The notes under the pieces: generated by a model
Database searches by the model: none
The model's input: the letters and a program-made list of their open reading frames with translations, nothing else
What the model was told of the DNA's origin: nothing
Source: Cenococcum geophilum 1.58
Lineage: Eukaryota > Ascomycota > Dothideomycetes > Gloniales > Gloniaceae
Direction: 5' to 3'
Length of the DNA stretch: 64,000 nucleotides
Assembly: GCA_001692895.1 (NCBI GenBank)
Contig: KV748206.1
Location: 1,250,662-1,314,661 of the forward strand
Made by a program: the position numbers and the translations under genes
In this document: one piece after another, positions 1-13,541 of the stretch
Layout of the letters: each line of letters starts with the position of its first letter
Numbering within the stretch: the first letter of the stretch is position 1

Positions 1-1730
1 GATTGTTATTCTATATTCCTCTTACTTAAGGAAGGGCGAGGAGCTTAAGGCTCCTCGCTACGCTAGTGCCGCGGCGATACGTAACGGCAACTTGCCTATA
101 TTCCCAACACCTACCTTATAGGGATGGGCGCTACAATCTAAATAGGGCTAGCCTTTACTAAGGCCAAAAAGTACACTAAAATACGTAAATAAATACTGTA
201 GTTAATCTAGTTTAACCGATTTTATAACTAGTTTAAGCCTTAAAATTATATTTTAGATTAGTTTTAGCTTTATTTTTTAAACCTAACCTAACTATTAATA
301 TTACTAGAAAGATAAGGTAGAACCTATAAAAATTAATATATAGAGCCTAGCTCTATACTAAAGTTCTAATCTTAACCTCCTCTAATACAACCTTATCTAA
401 CGCGGCTTAGCGTAGCCTATACCATAGCTCCCTCTAAAACGCCTCTAGCGCAGTTCCCTTTAGTATAGCTCTATCCGGCGTATTCTCTTTACCTTCCCTA
501 TTAATAGCGGTAGTTTTAGATATACGCCTTAATGCACTACTATTAAGCCCATTAAGGGTTATATAGCTACTATTATATATTAGTCCATAATATAAGTTAA
601 AGGGGGAGAAAATAGTACCTATAGGTAGGTAGTGGCTTAGAATATTCTATAGCGTTATCTGCTTCTCTAATTTTCCAAATCTAATTACGTATCTTCCTAA
701 AAGTCCTCTAGATGGTACGATTTGGATTAAATAAAAATATTATAACAATGCACATCTTTAAGGTAAAGTAGTTAATTAATTCTTTAAGTTAAAGTCTTTT
801 AAGGACGTATATATATGCCCTATATTTTATTTTTATTATTATATATATAGAGTTAACTAAGTTTATTTTTATTCTAAGACGTTAGACGTCTTAAACTGTA
901 ATTAAAAGTGGTAAAAGTTGTATAATTCCTATCTATACTTTACTAAAATTATAATGATCTTACCTCTATTACTTATCCCACTATCTTTTTAAGCTCCGCC
1001 TCCTTAATCTACTTAGAAAAAGAAATACTATAATCCTCTTCTATACCTTAGTTATATCTTAAACTCTTTCTAAACTTATCTTCATTCTAAACCACTATTT
1101 AAGTCTTATTAACCGTTAAACGCTTATTAGCCCCATTTGGAGAACCTAACTCGTCGGCCTTAGACTATGCCATCCCCTTGTAAATATATAATGCTCTAGA
1201 ATTATATAATAGATCGGCAAGACTTTCTTCTTTTTAATTTAAGAGTAAGAAGGAAGTTAACTTAGAAAGAGGTTATAAGAGAGTTTAGGAGATTAGATTA
1301 GCGAACTTATAGATTATTAACGCTTTAGATAAGATTTGCAAGGCTATTAGAAAAGTATAATATAATAGGCTAAGAAAATAGATAAGACTTCTGTTTACTA
1401 GACTATATAAATAAGAATATAAAATTCCCACTAAACTACTAAATAAAAGCGAGAGTTAACAATATAAAAAGACTAGTAAAAGGTGGAAGAAAAATTCCCC
1501 CGCTATTTACTGGTTAAGTTGAGGACTAGGGCTAAAGAGTAGGTTAAAAGATAGTACTATTAGGGATGCTAGCGTCGCCCATTCCTATTTAATGACTCCC
1601 TCTAAGGTTAGTTAGGTTTATAGGAAATAATATTAGTGTTTAATAACTTTTAGCTATTTTAACCGGGCTAGTGCTAGTAATTCCTCCTTGCCAATGGCTA
1701 CTCCTAGCATTTAGTTTCGTGGTTAACTGT
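1..1730. other. RIP-degraded DNA, no gene recognised
   Basis: All six frames are closed by frequent TAA/TAG codons and TpA-rich sequence dominates. I see no family signature. The only discrete structure is a small perfect hairpin near the left edge, listed separately. Confidence 0.6.
36..58. repeat. perfect short inverted repeat (hairpin)
   Basis: GCGAGGAGC, a 5-base TTAAG loop, then GCTCCTCGC: 9-bp perfect arms. It is not followed by a T tract. It may be a remnant of a transposon end; no role can be assigned. Confidence 0.5.
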
Positions 1731-2260
1731 CTAATAATACTGCTCGTCTATAGGGTAAACTATAGCAGACGAGCATTATAAAGGAATTCTTCTATATTTG
1801 GCCTAGGGTTAATGGTAAAGACTATATTAGTATAGCAATGTAAAACTAGTAGCGTTTATTTATAGAAAAACCATTATAGACTTATATGTTAGATAAAAAA
1901 GAAAATAATATCGTCTATACGGTTCTTAGGGTTAAAATAGAGAAAGTTAGTATTAAAAATCCCGTTAGGTGTATATAGATTCTTAAGTAAGGATTATAAC
2001 ATGGTATAGTTTAGTTTAAGAAACTAAAAGTAGATAATATCTCTAATGGGCGCGGATATTTAATTTAGGGAAACATTAAATCTCCCTAAGTACTAACTTA
2101 GATAGTATGGATTAGCGATAAAAAAGTTATAGTAGGAGACGCAGTCGCGATAATCTTAACGCTAAGCTTAACGTCTACTTTAAGCTTACCTCCTTTAGGC
2201 GTAGTTACCAGTATATCCGCCCTAACTTTAATCAATAGAGACTAATTAACACTATAATTT
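1731..2260 (+). pseudogene. decayed coding relic, family not recognised
   Basis: One forward frame reads as protein-like sequence through several in-frame TAG/TAA codons, as expected after RIP of CAG and TGG. Readable pieces include IWPRVNGKDYISIAM, RLFIEKPL, VYTVLRVKIEKVS, KKLKVDNISNGRGYL and KVIVGDAVAIILTL. Amino-acid use is balanced and the frame holds for about 170 codons, which argues for a real former gene. I cannot match it to a family. Start and end are approximate. Confidence 0.45.
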
Positions 2261-2989
2261 ATTAGGACTAGATTTCTGCAATAACTATAATCTACCTACT
2301 TAGCAATTACTCCTAGAGATTAATAGTATACTACTATAACCGCGCGTAAAACAAAAAAGAGAAGTGTATATATATTTAGTATTAAGTTTAGGGTATAAGG
2401 GCTATTTTAATTTTTATAATTTAAGAAGAAATTTTTTATTAAATATAGTCTTAAGTTCTAAAAATAATGGCTAGAGATATATATATAGGAATACTAAAAT
2501 TATCTTAAGGATTAGGCTTTTAATCTTTAGACGCCCTACTTATATATTTTTTCTTAGCATTTATATATATTAGCCAGCTTAGCTCTAAAATTAAAAAGTT
2601 AAATAAGAACTCTATAAGCGCCAGATATCCTCTAACCCTCTTTTTATCTACTTTTTATTAAACACTTTATTGAGAAATATTGTCCAGGATTATCTCCTAA
2701 AAAGCTCCTACCCTAAAACATCTAGAATGTGTATTTCTTAGGTTAATAATAATAAGGCCGTTTTGGATGTTTAAAGCGGCAAAATTACTTTAGAAGACTT
2801 GGACGATAAGAGTATATACCGGCTAAGTAAGATAAATAAACCAACTAGTCTATATCCAAACCCCTATAATCTATATAATAAAGATAACGGCGAGTATAAC
2901 AGCTCCGCCGCTAATTAGATAAAGTAATATTACCTAAATTCCCACCTATAGGGTTCTCGGGCGATATATAACTAAATTAATAAAATAAT

Positions 2990-3190
2990 CTTAAACGATA
3001 AATAGGAGATTAACGGTATTATAGGGGAAAGGATAATTAAGACAGGACGCAAATATAAGGTGGTTTGGAAGGATACCTAGGTCTATAAAAGTAGGCTACT
3101 AAATATAAGGGAGGCTCTTAGGTTTTACTAAAGGCGTATTAAGTATGCTAAAGTCTAAAGCGCTAAGCAGCATCTAACTATAGTGGCGAC
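2990..3190 (+). pseudogene. chromodomain-like relic
   Basis: The forward frame reads INGIIGERIIKTGRKYKVVW followed by KDT-stop-VYKSRLLNIREALRFY. The layout (E-x-I-x-G-x-R, K-Y-x-V-x-W-K, an acidic or aromatic site, then a helix with N-x-x-E-x-L) resembles the chromodomain-like fold common in fungal retroelement polyproteins and in some chromatin proteins. One TAG lies where the conserved Trp is expected (TGG to TAG). Upstream the same frame is readable from about 2845 but is not diagnostic. It may be the 3' end of a lost gypsy polyprotein. Confidence 0.4.
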
Positions 3191-5030
3191 ATCGTAAGAG
3201 GGTAGAATAAATTGGAAGAGACGCTTCTCCTAAGTTATATAGAATAGCAATACTACCTTAATTACTACGGAAAAAGCTAAAAAAAGTATTGAGTGGTTCT
3301 TACTCTATAGCTAAGGTGGCAATTTATTTACTAATCTCGTCTTACGCCGTAAAAGGATATATACTTTTATTTAAAAATATATTACTACTAAGTAAATCGC
3401 TATTAATTTCAGCTAATCGTTTAAGGTTAGGTCGGAGAAGTAGAAGCCACTTAATAAAGAATTATACTTGTCGTTTTGTTATTGTATTATATCTTAAGCC
3501 AGTTAGCTTCTTAAGATGGATATTAGTTAAGGACTTACTCTAATAGCACGATTACTTTAGTAAGATCTTTTAACTATAGGTAATTGCTTACTTTTAGAAA
3601 CCGAAGCCGGGGCTCTACGTCTATAGACGGGAGGAAAGATAAAATTTAAATACTATAGACGGAGTAGAATAATTTAAGAATTGCGCTAACCTTAAGGTTA
3701 TACTTAAATATCCTAACGGCAGAATCTTTAGTGCCTCTTAGAATTTTCTAATCTCTATTAAATAACTTAAGCATTAGGTCATTTTAAATATAGTCTTAGG
3801 CTTTCCTACTGGAAACGACATTATTTCACAGCTAGCTCTTTTTACACCTTTCTAAAAAGATAGCTGATTTAGCTTAGATATAGGAGTCGAAGCTTTCTCG
3901 CAATTTGACTTAACTAATTCGCCTTTATGCGTCCTACTTTTAGCCTGCCTTATATCTTAAATATAGGCGCGGATGCAATAAACATCCTTAACCTCACTAT
4001 CGGCAGAATCAACTAATTCGCTCTTACTCTAAGATTTCTATAATAAATTAATAATAATATACGCAGTCACACAGTTAAATATTAGCTGTATTGTCCGTAT
4101 AATAGATAGAAGAAAAAGGCCGGAAGTAATAACTATATTATTAAATTGGGAGAACAGAATTAGAATAGGGGGCGTTAATTATTAAAAATTATAACGCAAC
4201 GCGTCCAAAATATTCGTGTCGATAGTGGGGTTTAAAGAGATGCGTTACTTTTTAGATAACAATAGGGCGATATGCTCTATATTAGCGCTTCCTTCTATAA
4301 GGGCAAAGATAGTCGAATTCCCTTAAACGGCGCTAATTTTTAGGTAGTTACTGCTGCTAAAGGAATTAGTAAGGGTAGATCCACGCATAAATTAACTTAC
4401 TTCTTAGGCAGCCCGCCTCTAATAATACTAAGGTCGTTCTCCATAATAGAAGCCTGGCTACATTTTCTGCTATAAAACTAATAGTTAGGAGGAGGTTCCT
4501 AGTCCTCCTTAAGTGCGAAGTTAATAGCTTTAGCAATATTAACTCTATTATTTAAATTTTAATAGTATATATACGGCAACGTAATAACCATTTCCCTAGG
4601 CTAGTAATAGGTGATTTTGTAGCGAATATACTAGAGATTAAGCAACTCCTTATACAGTATAAGATTTATATACTGGATAAATTAGAAGCAGGCTGACTCC
4701 TATACCTTAGAGTTCGATTTTCGCTTTTAAAAGCTAAAAACCTCCTTAATTCTATTTTCTAACTGGCACGTATTATTAGGGGAGACTATTAACTAAGACT
4801 TAGGGGCTCTAGTATAAATAAGATTTATAGAGCTAAGTCCAGCATCTTCTATATATATAGTTGCCGGCGTATTCTAAGAACCACTAATATATACGTATAG
4901 TAAATATATCCCAAAAATCTTTGCCTTTATCTTATTAAGTTAAGTCCTATAGTTAAGAAGTAATTTACTACCCAAACTAATTGTTTCCCGTTTTTCGCTA
5001 GTAGAGGCAAAGTAAATTAAATACGGGAGG
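3191..5030. other. RIP-degraded DNA, no gene recognised
   Basis: A chance open frame at 3289-3543 (+) is rich in Ile, Leu, Lys and Ser and shows no domain; I do not support it as a gene. No repeat or terminal structure is visible in the rest. Confidence 0.5.
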
Positions 5031-5450
5031 GTTTTATTCTAGATTTTGGTAGCGCAAAATAGGTTTATAGTAGTAGATAGTTAATAAAAAAGAATCCTTA
5101 GGATCCTAAACTTGTCTTCTTATTAATTAGAAGACGCCTAGTATATAAGGTTGCATATAGTATAGTCTATAACCTCCTTAGTGCGTAAAGGCCGTATTAT
5201 ATAAGCCGCATAATTAAAGTTTAAGGGGGCACTGTGCTTCCCTATAATTTGGCCTTTTATAGATTTTAAGTAAGTAGAGAGCGCGTCTAGCGGAACCAAG
5301 ACTTTAAAATAGCCAATTTTCCGTAAGGCTAGATCTCTTTTTATAATTGTTTAAATTGTTTGTATAAGATGGCTTATATTAATAATATCGAATTAGCTAA
5401 AACCCGTGTACTCCTAATATTCGCAAGACTCCTTTAGTCTATTATTAGGC
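5030..5450 (-). pseudogene. decayed coding relic, family not recognised
   Basis: The reverse frame is readable for more than 100 codons: LALRKIGYFKVLVPLDALST, then YLKSIKGQIIGKHSAP, LNFNYAAYIIRPLRTKEVID and YTICNLIY, with scattered TAG/TAA at likely former Gln/Trp positions. The composition is that of a soluble globular protein. I cannot assign a family, and the ends are not defined. Confidence 0.4.
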
Positions 5451-8400
5451 TCTTCTCTAGCTTTATCTCTTTTAGCCTTTATAGGTACTAAAAGTCTAGT
5501 ACTTCTCTTACGTTTCCGCTTAAGGCTAGCATGTTTAAGGCTGGCATACTTAAGGCGAGAGATGATTTTCTATAGCTTTATAATAATTAACCTAAGTTAG
5601 AGCCCTTTAGGCTAGGTAGACTGTGCTTAGATTAGTGCTAATAGGGGTATAATAAAGGGGACTATGCGTACTTAAGTTAAGCGTTTAAAAGCTTTAAGTA
5701 AGTTTAGGAGAGTTTGCTATAACCGTAACTGTTATAATATTATTCTTAGGCGTAGGAGAGAAGCGAGTGCGTATAGGCCCTATACCTTAATCTCAGAAGC
5801 TGCATTAAGGTGTGGTCACATGAAATTTCTTAGATTGTCCCAGCAATAGCTAGCCTATAAAAGGGCTAAGATATAGGATCTAAATTGCTTAACGTTAGGA
5901 TTGTATAAAAGAGTTGCCGTGTAAAGTAGCTGGGACTTTTTCCACTTTTAGAAAAGATCGATTCTAGATCAAATAAATAGGATAGCGTTTGCTTCCTTAG
6001 CTTTAAGGTTATTAAGCTTCTACAATACCAATATATACTAGCCCTAGCGGCTCTAGGAAAATCTTATATAATAGTTAACTTCTAAAGAGATAGGGGTAGT
6101 ATATAGAATAATTGGACAATGTAAATACCCCAACCTCTGCACATAAAACGACAAAGTTTAACCTCACTATAGCCACTTTAGTAGTCTTTAGTAGCCTGGC
6201 TTTATGTCGCAGTATATAAACCCACCACGCCTATAAAGCAGAGACCACCCCTAGTACGATTTAGCGGACTTAAGAGACTTGTTCCTACAAGACGTAACAT
6301 AAAAATTTTAAGATTAAGCTAAATTAAGATACTAAAAGGAATTAACAAGGCCATAATAAAGCCCGTATAGTGTCGCCATTGCTATAAATAATAAGACAAT
6401 GCTAGGCTAGAAAATTAGGTGTAGACTATTACACCTATATTGCTACCGCTTACCCTATAGGTTTGGCATTAAAAAAGCGGGGTCTATTTTCTAATAACTT
6501 TTTATTACAATACGCTATTCTTTAAACTGGCTATACCGTGCCCTATATAATAGGTCGCATCTAATAAAAGCAAGTTTTATAGCTTGCCGCTACTTTAGCA
6601 AACTTTAAATAAGCTAGTTAGATAAAGTAGACTTTCTATAAAGCCAATACTAGTTAACCGGCATGTCTATTTAATATCGCGCATACTACACTTAAGTTAG
6701 ACGCTATATTTTGGTAGAAAGTAAAAAGAGCGGTTATTTTACCGTAAAAACCCAAGTTTATAGTTAACGAAGAAATAACCCTAAAGGGAGTATTAATCGC
6801 GTTCTATATAAGGTATATAAAGAGGTTTCTAGCGCACTTTTTTACTCAAAGTAAAAGTTATAAGAGAATTAAGATGCTAAAAATAGAAATTTTAATTTTA
6901 GTATAGTTATATATAATTACAAACTTTTCTCTAAAACTCTACTAGGAAAATAAAGCATAAAAAAAATATATAAAGAGCACGATAGAGATAGCGGTGCCGT
7001 TTACAATTAGCGTAATATTTAAGTATATTAGCCGTCTTTTTATTTTAAGTAATCTACTTAGGCTATAAGCAGAAGATAAGCTTAATATAGTTATTTCCCT
7101 AAACAAAGTAAGGCTTATTACTAGAGATAACAACCCTTACTAATAGCAGCCAACCCCCGAGAAATAACACCTCTTTAAAAAACACCTAAGCAAATATTCC
7201 ATTATAGCGTATCAGGATCTATGCTTAGGTATTAAAAACACTATTAGAGCTATAAGAACTAAAACTGTAGAGGTATAAAACTACTAATACTATTTAACAT
7301 AAGCTAATAGTTTCTAGAAAGAATTTAATTCCTATAAATATCTAACCTACGAAATTAGGAGTTAAGGGTTAGGTATAAGAGAACTACGGAATATAAAAGC
7401 TAGAAGAGAGTAGTAGAAGAGTAATGGAGTTAATAAAGGGCTTAGTAATTTAAACGTTAAAATTACAGAACTATAGTAGGAATGCCGTTTAATAAGGAAA
7501 GCTACTATTTATTATTAGGAAAAGGCTTCGCGATATAAACAAGGGATTAACGAGTTTTTAAAAGTACTATAAAAGCTACATATTAAGACTCTATCAGAAT
7601 ATCCAGTGCTAAATTTCGGTACCTAGCCAATTATTAACCTTCACTACCATTACTTCTACTGTTTAATGCCTCCTTTAACTCCCTAATTCTTACACTAACA
7701 AAGAATACCTATACTTGCATCTCGGCTATATAATTGTTAAGATAATTAAGCCGTCTATTATTAATAATTAGTTTAGATAAAGACGTAATCCATCTAATTT
7801 CACCTACTTAGCTATTAGCTCTTATTTAAGCAATATTAGTAAAGCAATTTTTCTTAATAATCCAAAACTTACTTTTTCTAAAGCTCTTATGCTAGTATAT
7901 AGACGTTAGGTGGCTTAGAACCTATTAATATATAGGTCTCAGCCGATAATTCTAGGCTAATATATGTGCATATAAGGCCCAGATCTAAATTAGGCTAATA
8001 TCCTTACTTATTCTAGTCTCCCTAATTAGGCTGCAGCTATTCTAGTATAGCCCCCTAGCTAAAAGGTTACTAGAATATATTAGAGTGTTATAGCGTAGCT
8101 ATATCTAGGTTGTCTAAAAACTAAATATTATTAAAGTTAAGAGGATCGATTTTAATAAAACCCTAATTTATCTCTAGAATTTTATTTATAATTCTCTCCT
8201 AGTATTTGTTATCCGCTAGAGAGTTATAGCTAGTTATAGTAAAATACGGCCTCGTGGAAAAGGATTAATAGAGTTTAAGTAAAAGAATGTTAGTCTTACT
8301 GCGTAAGTACTCTTTATCTTTAAGCAATTACGAAGCCAGGCATCTTTTTGGCGTTAATGCTGCCTTAAGTTAGAAACCCTAGCGCTTAGTAAGTATAGAG

Positions 8401-9840
8401 CGCCTAAGGCGATCTAGCTAATGGTTAAACTTCGCAAAGCGCCTAATTAATTATAGTGTTTTATAATATATAAAGAGTCCGGCAATACTATAGGCGTAGA
8501 ACGCCTAATTAACTTTAGATAGTAATGCTGCAGGCGTAAGTTCTAAAGTTAGTTCTAGTAATCGTTCTCTAAAAGCTAATACGTGTAAAGTGCTTAGCCG
8601 GTCACACTAAGAGCTATATAGAGTGGCTAGCTAATTAGCAGATATATATAGTCCATTATCGCCTACTACGCCTACGCCGCTCTTTACTACCTACTATTCC
8701 GTTAGTATTTTAGCATTAGCTTAAAAACTTACCAATTAATATTTATTTAATCCAGAACGTAAATTTAAAAGACCGTCCTCTAAGATGCTCGTAATTTAAC
8801 CCCTTATTTTCTTAACTTATTACCTATAAAGTTATCTACTATAGAGGCTATTACTTAGTTAGAGGGTTAGTTACTAGATAACAAAAACCTTCTTTATAAA
8901 CTCTAGGCTATACTACCCCCTCTCTCCTAGTCTAAGCTTATAACGGCCTTTAATAAAAAGACCACCGGTTTGCCTCGAATAAAGTCAGTAATTAAGTTAT
9001 AGTGGAAACGCCTAAACTAAAATCCTAAGAAGAACCGAAATCCTAGGAAGAACTAAAAGCTTAAAAAAGTTTAAATAGTAGATTTCCTCCTGCGCCCGCA
9101 GAGCAGCTATAAGGTTAGATATAAGCAAGTAAACTAAAAAGGGGCTACTAATACGGTAGGTAAATTGCAGAGAGAACTTCTGACTTTTTGCTTATTATGC
9201 GGTTTAATACAGAATATGGGACTAGGAATTACCTTTCCTCCCCTAACCCCTATAGTTCCACGCACCTATAGCTATTAACTTGGTAAGAAGGTATAAGCTA
9301 GATCTAGCGTAAACTATATTATTATTCCATTCCCTTCTAAGTTGGTAAAGTAGCAACGTTAATAGTAGGGTGGCGTAAAACGGTTTTATCTGGCGCTGCA
9401 TATAATTTTAGAATAGGTAGCTCTTTAATTTTAAGGCAGGCGGTATTTAATAGTAATTTTAGCAAAAACATACGCGCATATATAGATTTTTCTTTTAGTG
9501 GTAAGTAATTAGCGCTTAGCGGTCGTGCTAGGGTAATATATACTTATACCTCTTCTATATACCGTAGTAAAACGGACATAACCCATAATTAGCAGTAGTC
9601 TATAATTAAAATATTGATTTATATACTGGTATAGGAAGCCTTTATTCTAGAATTATATTATACTCTAGAAATATAAATAACGCAACCTATTATATTAACT
9701 ATAAGGATAAAAGCTAGTGCTGTAGCTTAGTGGTATACCTCTAGTAGAAAAAAACTACTTAAGTACTAATAATTACAGAACCCTAGATATTGCTAGCACT
9801 ATAAGATATATAATAGGCGCTCGGATTAGGACTTCCTTAG
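5451..9840. other. long RIP-degraded stretch, no gene recognised
   Basis: Short readable runs occur in both strands, for example a forward run near 7170-7290 containing QIFHYSVSGSMLRY. None reaches a recognisable domain. A minus-strand open frame at 6942-7133 is hydrophobic and unsupported. No LTR pair, terminal inverted repeat or tandem array was seen. Confidence 0.5.
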
Positions 9841-10530
9841 GGACTTCTTTATTAGAGAGTAATAAACAATACAATATATTTATAGTCTGGAAACTTAAGT
9901 TTCTTATAATTAGATAGCAATTTCCTAGATTTAAAATTAAAGACGTAAAAAGTAATAAGAAGCCTATGAAGCTAAAGAAGAGTTAGAAAGGAGGCTTAAT
10001 AATTACTAAAAGTAATTAAGTCGCGCAACCGCGACGGCTAAATGACTTAGAAAGATGTTTTAAGATATTAGGGAATAAAATCAATCCGATAAGCTATTTA
10101 AAATATAGGATATTATTTTAAAGAACGAAAGGAAATAAGCGAGGATCGCTAAGCTTAAAGTAGTTGTTTTATTATAGTGGGTGCAAATTCAGTAACATCT
10201 AGATAATAAGATGGCTTAAGAGACTTTTTTAGGTATTTTATGCCTCGCCTTTATATAAGATTTCCTATTGACTCGGATCCTGGTTAACTCGATTTAATGT
10301 CCTAGTTAGGTTAGGGAGGCTTTAAAAGATATTTCTTTAGATAGTTTAAAAATCTATATTTACCTACTTTAGGGAGCGTTTAGTTACAATCTGGAGCTTT
10401 TTTAATCTAATATTAACCTATGCTTTCTTCTAGTAGAAAGGACGCGTTCCTTCCTAATTTAGTACGCGTTTATAGCTTTATAAAAGCACGGGTGTATATA
10501 ATCTAAAGGCTCTAGAATGAACTAAATTTA
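9841..10530 (+). pseudogene. decayed coding relic, family not recognised
   Basis: Forward frames carry protein-like sequence: NDLERCFKILGNKINPISYL, then from about 10140 KLKVVVLL, QHLDNKMA, ETFLGILCLAFI, VREALKDISLDSLKIYIYLL and CFLLVERTRSFLI. Stops fall where Gln or Trp is plausible. The two stretches may be one gene with a frame change or two neighbours. No motif identifies it. Confidence 0.35.
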
Positions 10531-11740
10531 AAATCTGGAATGCAGACCTCTAGATTAAACTAACGCTAAGACCTTCATTTTAGAAGCCGTATATAGTAAA
10601 GTTGCCAACTTTTTAGTAACTTTTAGCGTGTTTTTTAGGCAGTTAGAGGAATATTAAAAATTTATAGCTAAAGTTAGGTTAAACTGGAATTTAACCAAAC
10701 AGTTGCCTTAGAATTAGATTGAAGCTTTGAATTAACTCCATTCTAAACTAAATCTAAGGCCTCTAAATTGCAACCGAACGCTTCCTTATACTTTAAAACT
10801 AGCAGTAATATAGTGTTTTTAAATAATATAGTAATCTGCTAGCAATGCGAGTAATAAAGGCAACCTCTATAAATAGTAAATTATTTAATTTAAATCACGT
10901 ATTAAGTACATTTAAGACCCTTTATATAGACGTGATTAAAAGGGCTAATACTACCCCATGTTTAATAAAACGCCACCTTAGTTTTAAGGCCCGTACCCCC
11001 TCCTAATTTACTAAAATAGATATAAATTATATATAGTAGTGTCTATATATAATTACTAGAGTCTAAATATATACCACTATATATAATTAAGGTAAATATA
11101 AAAGGGTAGTTTCCTTTTATTTAAATCTTTAGAAATTCATTATTAGGCACTAGCGCTAATTTGTTAAAAATAGCCAATAGCGCGCCCCCTACTCCACAAG
11201 CGACCCTATTCCCTAATAATAATCTCTAAAAGAAGTGACAGAGAAAGGGAGATAGGGCTAAAGAACTAGCCAAACCTAAATAAGAAAACCAAATACGCTA
11301 GAATAAGATTAATAAAATTCTTAAGTGGAGTAATGACGACGCTGGTCTACTAAAATTCATCTAACTTAAGAAGGGCGATAACCTAAGTCCTACTTAGAAA
11401 ATATAAGCGTGGCGGAAGGTAGTATAGGAAGTATATCTAAAGCGGGGTGGCGTAAATAATAGCGATAAGGCTCTTTAAAGTATGGAGTTTAATATATATA
11501 CAATATACGACTAACTTTTATGCAGTTATTATAAACGTTATTAAAAAACTTAATGTTCTAAGCGAATATATTAAAGAAATGAAGAATTAGACCCCTAAGA
11601 AGGGTCCGATTAACTTTAACCATCCTCCTAATAGTAAAAAAAAAAGGTATAAAGAGGCCAGAGCTAAATAACGGGTTTAGCTATAGCGAGTTCTTAACCG
11701 CGCCACAAGATCCAATAATAGATAAGGACGGAGATTAAGA
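10531..11740. other. RIP-degraded DNA, no gene recognised
   Basis: Low-complexity TA-rich sequence includes a repeated TATATATAG-type segment near 11020-11100. No coding frame, array or transposon end is supported. Confidence 0.5.
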
Positions 11741-12410
11741 AATAAAAGATAATGATTTTCATCCTAATTAAGTTAGCGAATTTTATACTAACCACTAAAA
11801 TAAAAAGTTAGTTCCTATTTTTTGGCGAGTTATTATTAAAGATAACTCTATAGCTCTTAATAACCTAAGAAAAGCAAATTAAGAAGTTATTAAATATAAT
11901 AAAGCACACAACTGCTACAAACTCTTAGGCATTATTCGTTATAGGATAGTTCTTCTATTACTAAAGGATTTAAGAAATACACTTATATACATAATAAAAG
12001 GAGAACTAGATAATTTCGGTATAGGGATAGCAAAAAACCACCTAGATATAATTAATACCAAATTACTAGCAGCCCAGTATAGAGAACAAAGAAAAGATCT
12101 TCTAAACTTTCTTTCTTTTACCCTTACTCTTAACAATAATGTTCTTAAAAGATAGCAGGTAGAGCGGCAGGCGTTTTTACAATCGGACCCATCTATAAAG
12201 AAGAAAAAAGCTAAGAAAGATAAGGGGAAGAAGAAAAAGGGGAAGGAAAAGAAAAAGGAAAAGAAGAAGGAAAAGAAAAAAGGGAAGAAGGGAAAAAAGG
12301 AAGTAAAGAAGAAGAAAGGGAAGAAGAAGGATTATATAAAGGCTACCGAAGATAATACTAATAAAACTTTTAAACCTCTAGCAGCGACAAAGAAGCGAGG
12401 TTAAGTCTCG
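11740..12410 (+). pseudogene. coiled-coil relic with Lys-rich tail
   Basis: The forward frame is nearly open for about 200 codons. It contains FWRVIIKDNSIALNNLRKAN, then EVIKYNKAHNCYKLLGIIRY, RIVLLLLKDLRNTLIYIIKG and LLAAQYREQRKDLLNFLSFT. It ends in a long KKKxKK-type tract encoded by a purine run at 12198-12330. The middle looks helical; the tail is strongly basic and could be a nucleic-acid-binding or nucleolar-type tail. Family unknown. A reverse-strand open frame at 11939-12136 is a shadow of this one. Confidence 0.45.
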
Positions 12411-12551
12411 TTAAATAGCCAATAGTAGTGGCTTAGGGGCTAGTAGGAGGCAGGTCGTGATGGCTATTAGCTCTTAATCTAGCATCTAAAGATATTTAAC
12501 GGTTGTAAAAGGTATATATTTATTATAAGCGAAAGATTCGGTAAGGGGATT

Positions 12552-12776
12552 TTGCAAATCTGTAAGGATAAATACTTTAAGCTAATTATAAAAGGCATAA
12601 AGATGTATATTAAGGATGTCCCCTTTATAAGCATCGCTATTAGAGGTATAGTATTAGTGGACAGAGAATCGAGCCTAAAAGGTTATGTCTCCTTAAAAGT
12701 TAAAAACGACGCACCCTATTACACTAATATGCCAATTACGGCCATATATATTAAGGTAAAGGGCGTAAAGAGGTAG
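12552..12776 (+). pseudogene. small open frame between relics
   Basis: A 74-codon uninterrupted frame (GYVSLKVKNDAPYYTNMPIT near its end) sits between the Lys-rich relic and the Asp/Lys-rich frame. It starts ATGCAAATC by phase only: the frame may continue from upstream without a true start. Composition is ordinary for a protein, but no motif is visible. It could be an internal exon of the same decayed gene as its neighbours. Confidence 0.25.
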
Positions 12777-12904
12777 TTCCTAAGGACTATATTATGCAAT
12801 AAGTACGGATCAGGACTTATTAATAGGGAATTAAAGGGGTATTAGAAGAAGGTAAAGTAACTAAAGCCTAACGGCATACCAAAATATACTAGAAAGTAAT
12901 AGAT

Positions 12905-13541
12905 ACTAGTAGGGGGGGGGGAGCGGATAAGTAAGAGGAAATTCAGAAGGAGGGACGACTTAGATAACTTAGACGACTTAGACTTATCTTCCTTTAGGGA
13001 CGACTTAGATAACTTAAACTTATCTTCCTCTAAAGATAACTTTAATAACTTTACCTCTAGGGATAACTCCTTGTTAAATAAGTTATTGGAGGAAAAAGAG
13101 AATAGTAACTTAGATTTAGATAACGAGGGCAATAAGGACGACTTAGGCTTGTCCTCCTCTAGGGATAATAAGGACGACTCCTTGTCGGATAAGTTATTAG
13201 AGGAAGAAGAGGACAGCGACTTAAATAACTTAGATGACTTAGATAACTTAGGTAATAAGGACAATAAGGATAATAAAGAAGACGATAAGGACGGGGAAGC
13301 AATAAAGGGTAAGGAAAATTCCCTAGTAATAAAGTATAAGAAGCTAATAGAATTAGGGAAAGGAAAGAAAGCTAAGAAAGGAAAGGGAAAAAAAGAAAAG
13401 GAAAAAGAGAAGAAAGGAAAGGATAAGGAAAAGGAGAAAAAGGAGAAGGAAAAGGAGAAGAAGGAAAAGAAGAAGGAAAAGGAGAGAAAGGAAAAGGAGA
13501 AGAAGAAAAAGGAGAAGGTAAAGAAAAAAAAGAAAAAATAG
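12905..13541 (+). pseudogene. Asp/Leu/Asn-repeat plus Lys/Glu-rich low-complexity frame
   Basis: One forward frame is free of stops for about 210 codons, unusual in this window. The first part is built of imperfect DDLDNLxxL and LSSSxDN repeats. The second part (13330-13541) is almost only K, E and G. Upstream of 12905 the frame has stops, and no convincing start other than ATG at 13071 exists. The purine-rich composition gives little substrate for CpA-targeted RIP, so openness alone is weak evidence of function. The opposite strand also has a long Ser/Leu-rich shadow frame. Confidence 0.4.
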
